Of a DNA stretch of 64,000 nt, positions 1-7,463 are shown piece by piece. Both the position numbers and the translations under genes were made by a program. Numbering within the stretch: the stretch's first letter is position 1; every line of letters starts with the position of its first letter. Below the pieces are notes generated by a model, which was given only the letters and a program-made list of their open reading frames with translations, ran no database searches and had not been told where the DNA came from. Origin of the DNA: Nostoc foliaceum FACHB-393 (GTDB taxonomy: Bacteria > Cyanobacteriota > Cyanobacteriia > Cyanobacteriales > Nostocaceae); contig NZ_JACJTD010000039.1 of NCBI RefSeq assembly GCF_014698505.1, positions 1-64,000 of the forward strand. The letters are read 5' to 3'.

Positions 1-103
1 GCGGTGGAACCACACTGAACCCTTCCCGAACTCAGAGGTGAAACGCTGCTGCGGCCACGATAGTTTAGGGGTAGCCCTACGCAAAAATAGCTCGATGCCA
101 GGA
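1..103 (+). rRNA. rrf: 5S ribosomal RNA, 3' part (5' end outside window)
   Basis: The first ~103 bases match the conserved 3' two thirds of a cyanobacterial 5S rRNA. They include the loop segment CCCGAACTCAGAGGTGAAAC and the 3' segment AAAATAGCTCGATGCCAGG. The 5' end lies before base 1, so an rRNA operon probably ends here. A hairpin terminator follows about 15 bases later. The exact 3' end is approximate. Confidence 0.93.
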
Positions 104-117
104 TTCATTTTTCTATC

Positions 118-152
118 AAAGCCCCCTCATGATTTCTTGAGGAGGCTTTTGT
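118..152 (+). terminator. Rho-independent terminator of the rRNA operon
   Basis: Arms aaagccccctca and tgaggaggcttt pair with one mismatch around an 8-nt loop, and a T-rich run follows. The position just after the 5S rRNA fits the end of the rRNA operon. Confidence 0.8.
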
Positions 153-318
153 TCTATCCCCTCAATACTTTGGGGTAAGCTGTTGCGCCTACAATTTGCA
201 TATAAGAAAGATGAATATAACTTCGGGTACAGATTGTTATGCCGGCTATTGGCTTTCTAAGCTTAGAACAAAAATAACATCATACAACAGTTGTTAAAAC
301 AAAGCGATCACTGTTGAA

Positions 319-582
319 ATGAGAGAGCGAGCTTTGATACTATTATTGATGAATGAAGGGAGAACGCAAGAAGAGATAGCGCTAATAATTGGTTTCTATC
401 GTCGAACAGTAGCATATTGGTGCGTGTATGGAGATCCAAATACGATAGAAAGCTTAGAAGACGGAAGAATAAAAAGAGAATATAGAAAAGCTAACCAAGT
501 TTATATAGATAAGTTATTAGAAACAGTAGATAAACATCCAAGGGAGTTAGGCTATGAATTTGATTTACTACAAATTTGTTAA
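319..582 (+). pseudogene. IS630-family transposase, N-terminal remnant
   Basis: The 87-residue reading frame holds a helix-turn-helix (residues ~1-35, with an EEIALIIG-like recognition segment) followed by a basic stretch and a PRELGYEF motif. These are typical of the N-terminal DNA-binding half of IS630/Tc1-mariner transposases. In that family GYEF leads into the rest of the linker and the DDE catalytic domain. Here the frame stops five residues later and no catalytic domain follows before the next gene at 721. No inverted repeats were recognised. It is read as a truncated relic and not a working gene; a small regulatory HTH protein is a less likely alternative. Confidence 0.6.
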
Positions 583-720
583 GTACTAATGTACTTGTGA
601 CAGTTAGGGGGTGGAATGTGGGTTTAAACTCTATTACGCTTCTGGATAATTTCACTTAATTATTACTTGCTGACTCCGGAAAGTTACAGAAGAGGGTTAG
701 GTTAAAGGTTTATCGCCCTC

Positions 721-1494
721 TCACTGTCTTCCTATGCTCCCCTCGCCTTGTGGTTCAGACATGATTTGCTTTTGCTGTTCTTGTAGCCAGGTTTCAAAGA
801 GTTCATTCAGCAGCCGCGCTTTCATAAATTCATCCAGTTGTGCGGGGATAAATTTTTCCAGCCGCAAAATCACAAACCATTCAGCGATGCGGGTAGGAGG
901 CAATATTTGGCCTGGTTGACTGCTAGAAAGCATTTGCACCATTACTGGATGTAGTGCATTCAGTTCAATTGGACCTACCAAGCCACCAGTTTGGGCTTCT
1001 GGCCCCAGTGAGTATTCTCGCGCTAAGTCAGCAAAAGAGTTTTCTTTTGCCTGAATCCGGAAGTAAAGTTCTTGGGCAATTCCCACATCCTGGGTTCGCA
1101 GCAGAGAATAAATTACTTTGTCCAGTTTTGCCTTTGACTGAAAAAAGTAGGATTCCAGTTTATTACCCCAAGTGGCTTGCTTGAATTTTTCAATTTTAAG
1201 CTTACGAGTGGTAATAACTTCTAGTTGTTCGGGATTCAGCCCTTGATGTGCCATCCAAGCCTGGACGTCTTCTTGATTTTTGAACTGTTTTTCAGCGTAA
1301 AACTGCTGTTTAGCTTGGGCTACTTCCTCAGGTGTACACTCTATAGCTACCTTCGCGGAGCGTGAGTTTTGCTCTATCGCCTCATCGATGATAAATTCGC
1401 GCTGCAACTGTGGCAGCATTTGGTAACTTGCCAGTAAGGAAATCAGTTCACTAGCTGTGATTGTACGATTACCGATTTGGATGGCTTCAGTCAT
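721..1494 (-). CDS. PpiC/SurA-type peptidylprolyl isomerase (parvulin)
   Basis: The 257-residue protein has a helical N-terminal part resembling the SurA/PrsA chaperone region (residues ~1-130). A parvulin domain follows (~140-225), with the typical stretch ending in GGLVGPIELNAL and a later PPTRIAEWFVILRLE segment. Parvulins catalyse cis-trans isomerisation of prolyl bonds in exported or secreted proteins. No signal peptide or membrane segment is visible, as in the cyanobacterial relatives often found beside peptide-export genes, although no exporter is adjacent here. The start is the ATG at 1494. A low-complexity stretch at residues ~39-51 coincides with a short palindromic repeat and may be an insertion (see repeat at 1341). 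Confidence 0.82.
   Translation of the reverse strand: MTEAIQIGNRTITASELISLLASYQMLPQLQREFIIDEAIEQNSRSAKVAIECTPEEVAQAKQQFYAEKQFKNQEDVQAWMAHQGLNPEQLEVITTRKLKIEKFKQATWGNKLESYFFQSKAKLDKVIYSLLRTQDVGIAQELYFRIQAKENSFADLAREYSLGPEAQTGGLVGPIELNALHPVMVQMLSSSQPGQILPPTRIAEWFVILRLEKFIPAQLDEFMKARLLNELFETWLQEQQKQIMSEPQGEGSIGRQ
1341..1380. repeat. Short palindromic repeat inside the PpiC gene
   Basis: The segment begins CTATAGCTACC, contains CTTCGCGGAGCG and ends CTCTATCGC. It has the look of Nostoc short dispersed repeats. On the coding strand it is bounded by near-identical GCGATAGAG and GCTATAGAG. It encodes roughly NSRSAKVAIE, out of character with the surrounding acidic helix. An in-frame insertion of ~33 bp is inferred. 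Confidence 0.45.
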
Positions 1495-1944
1495 TAGCTT
1501 TCGGGCATCTTAAGAATATCTGGTCTGTCAAAGAAGCTAAACCATAGCCCATTCATTGGGAGCTTTTGTCTTAATCCTACCGATTGAGATTAGCGTACCT
1601 CAATTTCGCAATAATTAAATAGTGACTTACTAACATACTTTAAAATATACAGTTTATATGAGTTTTTATCAAAGATAATACGTAAATCCGATTCAGATGT
1701 AAAGACAAGGACAAAAAACTAATCACACTTGTCGCCACTGCAACTTAGAAGATGAAGTTATCAGACTTAGCTAGGGTGCTTTGAGATAACCCTCTCCTAA
1801 CAAAGGAGTTTTTAGTTAAACAGCAATGCTGGCTCTAACTCAGCTTTGTTTCATTCTGAAGGTGCACCCCGCATATGGACTGCTGCTGACAGACCGCGCT
1901 TGCTTTGCACATCTATAAAAATTCCCGTCCTCTGTTAAAAGTTC
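1495..1944. other. Gene-free stretch upstream of the PpiC gene
   Basis: About 450 bp of AT-rich DNA without a convincing reading frame, RNA gene or strong hairpin. It presumably holds the promoter of the leftward PpiC gene. No clear -35/-10 pair could be assigned by eye. Confidence 0.5.
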
Positions 1945-2332
1945 TTAGAGGATGTTTGAAAAGTCCTCTTCATGGTAACAAAACGTTCTATATCCCCCTA
2001 AATCCCCCGATAAATTGGGGGACTTTGATTCCGGTTCCCCCCTTTTTAAGGCAAGGCTGTTTCATTCCCTAAAAGGCGCTGATTTACAAGCGTTTCAAGC
2101 AAAAAAAAACAGGTGACTAAAAAATCTGATTGGGCAAGAAAATGGTGAACGCACTAAAGAATGCTGGTTGGGGTGGTAGTTTTTCTTTTTCCCACTCAAG
2201 CAAATTTCTGACTCATACTCTTGACAAAATCCCTAAGAGATCGAATGAATCAGCCCTGCCTTTTTAAGGGGGGTTAGGGGGGATCAATAAGTGCCTAAAA
2301 TCACAGCCAACTACTTTTCAAACAACCTCTTA
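1945..2332. mobile_element. MITE-A copy 1 (382 bp, TTA target duplication)
   Basis: Terminal inverted repeats are GAGGATGTTTGAAAAG (1948-1963) and CTTTTCAAACAACCTC (2314-2329), identical at 15 of 16 positions. Both ends are flanked by TTA (1945-1947 and 2330-2332), as expected for a TNA-duplicating IS5-type transposase. The interior has C-rich/G-rich stems (ATCCCCCTAAATCCCCC, then TTGGGGGACTTT) and no open frame. A second, shorter copy lies at 32721-32961. No transposase able to move it is seen in the window. Confidence 0.8.
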
Positions 2333-2411
2333 GAGATGGAAAAAGTCAAAATAGGATATGCTGCTTTTTTGTCTGAGAGATTTATGTATCCCGCAACCAA
2401 AAATCTAAGGT

Positions 2412-2786
2412 CTACAACGACTCTAAATAATTCAAAAGATCCGCCATTTCTTGGGCGCTAGGTTGAAATTTTGGCATTGGCGGCGTTTCGCCACTGATCA
2501 CTTGGTGAATCAGTCCATATCGAGACTTGTGCTTTGAGACAGCTTGCAAACTGGGTCCTACTCGCCCATCTGCTTCCAAGCCATGACAACCAGCACAGTT
2601 AATTTGAAAGATCGCGTGTCCTTGAACTGAGTTTCCTGTTAAGGATAGAACACTCTTGACGTATGGATCGGAGGCTTGAACCAACTGAACACCAAAAAAG
2701 CCCAAAGGGACTGCTAGCAGTATAGCCAGCGTCAATAAAACGATCCGCTGAATCAAAATTTCAGGTTTGCTAATCTGGTTATCCAA
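2412..2786 (-). CDS. cytM: Cytochrome cM (membrane-anchored c-type cytochrome)
   Basis: The 124-residue protein has an uncleaved-looking membrane anchor (residues ~12-35) followed by a monohaem cytochrome c domain. The haem-binding CAGCH is at residues 64-68 and the likely axial methionine lies in TPPMPKF (Met104). Size, anchor and motif spacing fit cyanobacterial CytM, a low-abundance thylakoid/cytoplasmic-membrane cytochrome linked to respiratory electron flow and stress. It is divergent from petG, with about 210 bp between the two start codons. A cytochrome c6 is less likely because c6 has a cleavable signal peptide and a shorter mature chain. Confidence 0.85.
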   Translation of the reverse strand: MDNQISKPEILIQRIVLLTLAILLAVPLGFFGVQLVQASDPYVKSVLSLTGNSVQGHAIFQINCAGCHGLEADGRVGPSLQAVSKHKSRYGLIHQVISGETPPMPKFQPSAQEMADLLNYLESL

Positions 2787-2932
2787 AAGGTTTGCTGTGA
2801 AAGTCTAGGTGTGCTAAAAAGTTTTTATTTCCTACACATAGCTTAAAAGTTCTTGATTGTGTCTGCAAGCACAGAAGACTATTTTCTTGTGGGCAGTTGC
2901 CCTCCAAAAAGGCTGTAGAGCGCAGGATTCAT

Positions 2933-2949
2933 ACCAAATTTGGTAAAAT
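2933..2949 (+). promoter_or_regulatory. Palindrome overlapping a -10-like element upstream of petG
   Basis: The perfect 12-bp palindrome ACCAAATTTGGT (2933-2944) overlaps TAAAAT (2944-2949), about 50 bp before the petG start. It could be an operator or part of the promoter. No good -35 is visible, so this is only a suggestion. Confidence 0.3.
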
Positions 2950-2996
2950 CAAAAACAGGCAACGAATATTTAATAAATACAAAGAGGAGATTTACA

Positions 2997-3110
2997 GTGG
3001 TTGAACCCCTGCTATCAGGTATTGTCCTTGGTTTAGTTTTCGTCACCCTCGCCGGACTGTTTTATGCTGCCTATAAGCAATACAAGCGCCCCAATCAGTT
3101 AGGAGGGTAA
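2997..3110 (+). CDS. petG: Cytochrome b6f complex subunit V (PetG)
   Basis: A 37-residue protein starts with GTG at 2997, preceded by AGGAG at 2984-2988. The sequence ([12 protein letters not shown] near the start, single membrane helix to ~residue 25, basic tail [11 protein letters not shown]) is that of PetG. PetG is the small hydrophobic subunit needed for assembly and stability of the cytochrome b6f complex in thylakoids. Its length matches the family exactly. It is followed closely by the convergent rsmD gene and sits beside cytM. Confidence 0.95.
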   Translation: MVEPLLSGIVLGLVFVTLAGLFYAAYKQYKRPNQLGG

Positions 3111-3223
3111 GGAGTGCTGAGTTTTGAGTGTTGAGTTTTGAGTGGGGAGATGAGGGGGACAAGGGAAAATTTTCTCCTCCTGCTCCTTTGTCTCCCCCTG
3201 ATCTTTTTCTGCCCCCTCTTTTC

Positions 3224-3769
3224 TCATTTCACAATTCTGTAGAAAGTAAGTGATGTGTTGCCGTAAATTTTTTCGCGGCAAATTTCCAAATTGGGAATCT
3301 CTGGTGGTGTCCAACCTTGTGAGGCGTGTTCAACTGCGATTTCACCGCTAGTATCTAAAAGTTGATAGTGAGCGATCGCTTCTAATACTGGCTGGTACAA
3401 TCCACTGGCATAAGGTGGATCAAAGTAAATTCTATTGAATTGCTTGCCTGATAAGTTCTTTAACTGTTGGACAATATCTCCCCGCAATACCCGAAGTTCT
3501 TGCTCTGCATTAGCTACCTGTTGCCAATTTTGTTGGATGGTGGCACAGGCTCGGCTCGATTGTTCAATTCCCACTACTAGGCTGGCTCCTCTACACAAAG
3601 CCTCTGCGCCCATTGAACCAGTACCGGCGCACAAATCTAGCCAGTAACAATCTGCAATTTCTCCCTGCCAAATATTAAACACTGCCTCCCTGACCCGCGC
3701 ACTGGTGGGCCTAGTTTCTTTTCCTGGTAAAGTTTTTAGCTGGCGATTGCCGTAAATCCTCAGGCTCAT
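3224..3769 (-). CDS. rsmD: 16S rRNA (guanine(966)-N2)-methyltransferase RsmD
   Basis: This 181-residue Rossmann methyltransferase has a SAM-binding motif LDLCAGTGSMG at residues 44-54 and the catalytic DPPY at 117-120. The N-terminal RIYGNRQLKTLPG...RPTSARVREAVFN segment is diagnostic of the RsmD family. It methylates G966 of 16S rRNA in the assembled 30S subunit. It lies downstream of hisH in the same direction with ~95 bp between them, so the two may be co-transcribed. It converges with petG across ~110 bp. Confidence 0.92.
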   Translation of the reverse strand: MSLRIYGNRQLKTLPGKETRPTSARVREAVFNIWQGEIADCYWLDLCAGTGSMGAEALCRGASLVVGIEQSSRACATIQQNWQQVANAEQELRVLRGDIVQQLKNLSGKQFNRIYFDPPYASGLYQPVLEAIAHYQLLDTSGEIAVEHASQGWTPPEIPNLEICREKIYGNTSLTFYRIVK

Positions 3770-3863
3770 GATGGATTAGTTGTTATTCGTTGGTCATTAG
3801 CCATTTTCATTTATTAACAAATGAAAAAGGACAAACAACAAAAGAAAAATCACAAAAAAAGTA

Positions 3864-4499
3864 TTAGGCAGGAATTTTTTCGCGGACTTGAGCAACAAAA
3901 TTAGACAGGATTTGCAATCCAATATTAGAGGATTTTTCGGGGTGAAATTGCACTGCCATCAGGTTTTCATGGGCGATCGCAGCTGTGACGGTTTGAGTAC
4001 CGTGAGTGATGGTTGCTGCACGGATTTGCGGATCTATTGGATCAACATAGTAAGAATGGACAAAATATACCCAAGGATCGGACGGTAAATGCTCCCACAA
4101 AATACTTTTTGCCTGAGTCATTTCCAGTTGATTCCAACCCATGTGAGGAATAGTAATGTCAGGTTCTGGACGAAACCGCCGCACTTTTCCTTTAATAATT
4201 CCTAATCCTGGTTGGGTGCCTTCTGCACTTGATTCAAAGAGAATTTGCAATCCTAGACAAATTCCTAAGAAAGGTTTACCAGATGCGATCGCTTCTTTGA
4301 TAGGTTGTTCCAAACCACGCGCTCGCAGGTGTTGCACTGCTGGATCAAATGCTCCCACTCCCGGCAGAACTATTGCATCTGCCTGCTCTAATTCCTTTGG
4401 TGAATAAGTAACATTAGGAGTTGCCCCAGCTTTTTCCAAGCCTTTGCAGACTGAATGCAAATTTCCCATCTCGTAGTCTACGACCGCAATTACTGGCAT
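3864..4499 (-). CDS. hisH: Imidazole glycerol phosphate synthase, glutaminase subunit HisH
   Basis: The 211-residue class I glutamine amidotransferase has the nucleophile Cys81 in GICLGLQ and the His186/Glu188 pair in FHPEKS. HisH releases ammonia from glutamine and passes it to HisF, making imidazole glycerol phosphate and AICAR in histidine biosynthesis. hisF is not in this window. The histidine genes are scattered here, as usual in cyanobacteria; hisD is 18 kb away. All catalytic residues are intact and the length is normal. Confidence 0.95.
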   Translation of the reverse strand: MPVIAVVDYEMGNLHSVCKGLEKAGATPNVTYSPKELEQADAIVLPGVGAFDPAVQHLRARGLEQPIKEAIASGKPFLGICLGLQILFESSAEGTQPGLGIIKGKVRRFRPEPDITIPHMGWNQLEMTQAKSILWEHLPSDPWVYFVHSYYVDPIDPQIRAATITHGTQTVTAAIAHENLMAVQFHPEKSSNIGLQILSNFVAQVREKIPA

Positions 4500-4557
4500 T
4501 TACCTGCTCCTTGTAAATTTATTATGGAGGGTTTTTCTATTCTAAATAATATTTGTT

Positions 4558-5225
4558 ATGAAGAAAAGAATTCTATTAATTTCTTTTGACAATTGGCGAA
4601 AATATCAACAGTAGAATTCTTCTGATGATTTATTATTTGAAGTTACCAAACTTGATCTGATACCAGATGACTTAAGTTTTTTACGCTAGTTACCCGTAGA
4701 TGTGCAACTTGCCAGTACTCAGGTAATGAAAAAATCAATGCAATGCAATGCAATTAAACCTGATTACATCGTCTGTTGTGGCATGGGTGCAAGCCGTACA
4801 CAATTAAGTGTGGAAGCAATTGCTAAGTAAGTAGGCGCGAATAAATCAAATTAGATTAAGTAATGTAAAAAATATTAAAATTATTTTGTAGTCAGGGCTT
4901 CAGCTCTTATTTGAGGACTTTAGTTCTCACTACAAACCTTGAATTATTTACGCTGCTCTACTTAAGCTGTAGAGAAATTGTTTTGCAGAGAGCAGTTGAT
5001 TTAGAAAAATTAGTGGTGGGAGCAGGGGCAATTGAGATTAGCCACGACTGCGGTAAATTTGTCTGTGTTCGCATAGTGTCTCGCAGAGAGTACTTAAGCC
5101 AAAACAAACTCACGGTACGTTGTATATTTGTCTACGTTTCGGTTCTCAATCAAGAAAATTTGATGGGGATTCTTGCAGATTTCATATTAATTATTAACAA
5201 ATTGGCACTTTTATCAAGTTGTTAA
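4558..5225 (+). pseudogene. Decayed peptidase C15 (pyroglutamyl peptidase I)
   Basis: Starting at ATG 4558, the translation gives a plausible N-terminus (KKRILLISFDNWRKYQQ), then a stop. The same homology continues through SDDLLFEVTKLDLIPDDLSF, VDVQLASTQV and, in another frame, IKPDYIVCCGMGASRTQLSV. It resumes in the open frame ending at 5225 with LEKLVVGAGAIEISHDCGKF and VLNQENLMGILADF. The EISHDCGKF block carries the catalytic Cys region of C15 peptidases. At least two stops, a frameshift and a degenerate middle (~4830-4980) show that the gene is dead. Assignment is from remembered family motifs, not a search. Confidence 0.72.
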
Positions 5226-5232
5226 TGTCTGT

Positions 5233-6645
5233 ATGGTGAAAGAAATATCTAAGTATATGTTGCCATTGTTACTAATTTTCCCAATTGCCCAATCAACTCC
5301 TGCCACACCACCACCTGAAGAATTCGTGCAACTACAAGAAGTACGTCCTTTACCAGGCCATTTGGATACAGTGCCAACTTTTAACAGCAATAGTCCAGAA
5401 TTGGTGTTGAAAGAAGGAATTTTACTCTCCACTTTTCCACCAGATGACAAAAAAGTGCCAACGGCGCATCTGAATTTTCCCTTTCGGGGACGATTTGATA
5501 TTTTTGCCCATCACGTTGCTAAGGCTGAACCACCAGAGAATTTGCGTAGGCGTAGCCCGTCGGAGACATCGCTCTATTTAGGGATAATTTTGCATAACCC
5601 TGGTTCTGAACCAGTGAAGGTAAATATTTGGCAGGCGGCGAGTTATTTGAGTCAACCGGATGCACCATTTATTCAATTACCATCCTTTAGCCAAAATCTT
5701 TTAGGTAAAGTTTTTGCCGGGCCAGGCGATCGCGTTATGTCTGATGTGCTTAGAGGACAGCGACAAGAGATTTTCCCTGCCCAAATCGAGATTCCACCAA
5801 GGCAAAGTCGGATGTTACTAAATTTGCCAATTCCTGTGCAGGGATTGACACCACCCTTAAATGGTCGGTCTACGTTCATGCGACTGCAAAGTAATGGCAC
5901 TGTCTATGCAGCCAGCCTAGCCATGTTTGCGCGTGTGAATCCCGATGGCAGTGAGCGATCGCCTACTTTGGAAGAGTGGCAAAATTTACTCAATAATAGT
6001 GATGTGTCTGGGCCACGCGATAAAACCCCCACTCCCTTAGAGGAAACTGACAAGCCAAGAATTTATGGGCGTGTTGCTGGAGTGGCTGCTGGCTCACGAT
6101 GGAGAGCCTTATTAGTAGATAATCCTAAAGCTAGATATCTGACTATTCCCCAGCCAGGCCAAGTGCTTTCCTACGCTCTGAGTACCCTGCATGGCGGTAC
6201 CTTAGGAACGGGTCAAATTCAAAGTGCACCCATGCTGGTGCGCTATCCTGATACCGCATATCGCGCTCATGGCAACTATGGAATTCAATATAATCTCAAG
6301 TTGCCGCTATACAACAATACTCAAAGTCCTCAAACTGTTAGTGTATCAATACAAACACCACTAAAGGAGGATCAGTTAGTCAAACCAGGGTTACGCTTTC
6401 TTAGTACACCAGCCCGTCAAGTATTCTTCCGAGGTACAGTACGGGTACGTTACAAAAATGACCAAAATCAGCCACAAACTCAATTTGTGCATTTAGTGCA
6501 AAAAAGAGGTCAACCAGGGCAACCGTTAGTTTTATTAAATATGAAAGCAGGCGATCGCTCTTTGGTAGAAGTAGACTTTCTCTATCCGCCGGATGCTACA
6601 CCACCGCAAGTATTAACAGTGTCAACTCAAGCTGAACCTCGATAA
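5233..6645 (+). CDS. DUF3370 family exported protein
   Basis: This 470-residue protein has a hydrophobic N-terminus (LPLLLIFPIAQS, residues ~10-21) consistent with a signal peptide. A long beta-rich body follows, with cyanobacterial DUF3370 features such as LRPLPG-like and LNFPFRGRFDIFAHHVAK segments. Members are conserved in cyanobacteria and thought to be exported; no activity is known. The ATG at 5233 is chosen because it precedes the signal-like segment. Residues ~104-113 (LRRRSPSETS) are encoded by a dispersed repeat and look inserted. It starts seven bases after the peptidase C15 remnant ends. Confidence 0.72.
   Translation: MVKEISKYMLPLLLIFPIAQSTPATPPPEEFVQLQEVRPLPGHLDTVPTFNSNSPELVLKEGILLSTFPPDDKKVPTAHLNFPFRGRFDIFAHHVAKAEPPENLRRRSPSETSLYLGIILHNPGSEPVKVNIWQAASYLSQPDAPFIQLPSFSQNLLGKVFAGPGDRVMSDVLRGQRQEIFPAQIEIPPRQSRMLLNLPIPVQGLTPPLNGRSTFMRLQSNGTVYAASLAMFARVNPDGSERSPTLEEWQNLLNNSDVSGPRDKTPTPLEETDKPRIYGRVAGVAAGSRWRALLVDNPKARYLTIPQPGQVLSYALSTLHGGTLGTGQIQSAPMLVRYPDTAYRAHGNYGIQYNLKLPLYNNTQSPQTVSVSIQTPLKEDQLVKPGLRFLSTPARQVFFRGTVRVRYKNDQNQPQTQFVHLVQKRGQPGQPLVLLNMKAGDRSLVEVDFLYPPDATPPQVLTVSTQAEPR
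5544..5572. repeat. Dispersed short repeat inserted in the DUF3370 gene
   Basis: The 29-bp sequence begins GCGTAGGCGTAGCCCG and ends GACATCGC. It nearly matches the intergenic copy at 46583-46611. Within the gene it stays in frame and adds about ten residues rich in Arg and Ser. Confidence 0.7.
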
Positions 6646-6875
6646 TAAGTCATGGGTAATGGGTAATAGCTTTTCTCCAATTACCTATTACCAAAAAATA
6701 TTAGTCAAGTTCGTGAGTACTACAAAAACGCCATCACCAAATAGACAAAATATTAAGAAATTTAACTATATAGAAGTGCTTTTCACCCCGAGTTTGTGTA
6801 TTTAGGATGAATACTTATTCCGCTCTATGGGTTGCAATAGAAATAGCAGACTATAGCAGGCAATAAAGGGACGGC

Positions 6876-7313
6876 ATGGCAACCGATCAAAAAATCAACC
6901 AAGAAACTGAGTTAAATTCGCTCCAGAACCTTATTGGAACACTGATCTTACTAGTAGAGGATGAGCCAGATATTGCAGATTTACTCATCTTCATTTTGGA
7001 AGCAGCAGGTGCAGAGGTGATGGCTTTAACCGATGCAGAAGCAGCCCTTGCCTTAGTAGAATCGCTTCATCCTGATATTCTGCTGTGCAATGTAAAGCTG
7101 CCCGATCATGATGGCAATTGGTTAATTGAGCAAATTCGAGTGCATTCTTGTCAATCCCTAAGACAGTTGCCTGCGATCGCTATCACTTCTTATACACGCG
7201 AGGTTTCAAGTTATAAGGCTTTGAATGCTGGTTTTAATCGATTTCTAGTCAAGCTTGAGAGTCCAGAGGAAATCGTAGGTGAGATTGCTCACTTGCTATC
7301 TATCGATGTTTAA
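6876..7313 (+). CDS. Stand-alone response-regulator receiver with Asn at the phosphoacceptor site
   Basis: The 145-residue protein is a single CheY-like receiver domain. It begins LILLVEDEPDIADLL (acidic pair near residues 29-30) and keeps the switch Ser/Thr region (AITSY) and the conserved Lys in FLVK. The expected phosphoacceptor Asp, in the position of CDVKLPDHDG, is Asn72 (codon AAT at 7089-7091). Phosphorylation is therefore doubtful unless the Asn is deamidated. It may work as an unphosphorylated, atypical receiver. There is no output domain and no kinase next to it. A GGGA ribosome-binding sequence lies just upstream. Confidence 0.85.
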   Translation: MATDQKINQETELNSLQNLIGTLILLVEDEPDIADLLIFILEAAGAEVMALTDAEAALALVESLHPDILLCNVKLPDHDGNWLIEQIRVHSCQSLRQLPAIAITSYTREVSSYKALNAGFNRFLVKLESPEEIVGEIAHLLSIDV

Positions 7314-7368
7314 ATCTAACTATCCCGTTTTCATCTCGTTTTTGACACTGATTTTACCCAATAGGCAC

Positions 7369-7398
7369 TTGGAGCGTACAGCTAACTGTACGCTCCAA
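7369..7398. terminator. Perfect hairpin between convergent genes
   Basis: Arms ttggagcgtacag and ctgtacgctccaa (13 bp, perfect) enclose a 4-nt loop. It lies between the convergent receiver gene and the leftward 444-residue gene. There is no strong T-run, so it could be a bidirectional terminator or an RNA-stabilising stem. Confidence 0.5.
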
Positions 7399-7463
7399 CA
7401 AAAGGCTCTACTTTGGAAACCATATAACCCTAAGTGGGTAGAGTGAGATGTTGGATATATTTG

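Noticed and set aside
3099-3314. 71-residue minus-strand frame overlapping petG and rsmD
   Set aside because: It overlaps the end of rsmD in another frame and is built on intergenic GAGTTTTGAGTG-type repeat sequence.
4911-5225. 104-residue open frame as a separate gene
   Set aside because: Its last two thirds match the C-terminal blocks of the decayed peptidase C15, and the upstream blocks are broken by stops and a frameshift. It is part of a pseudogene.
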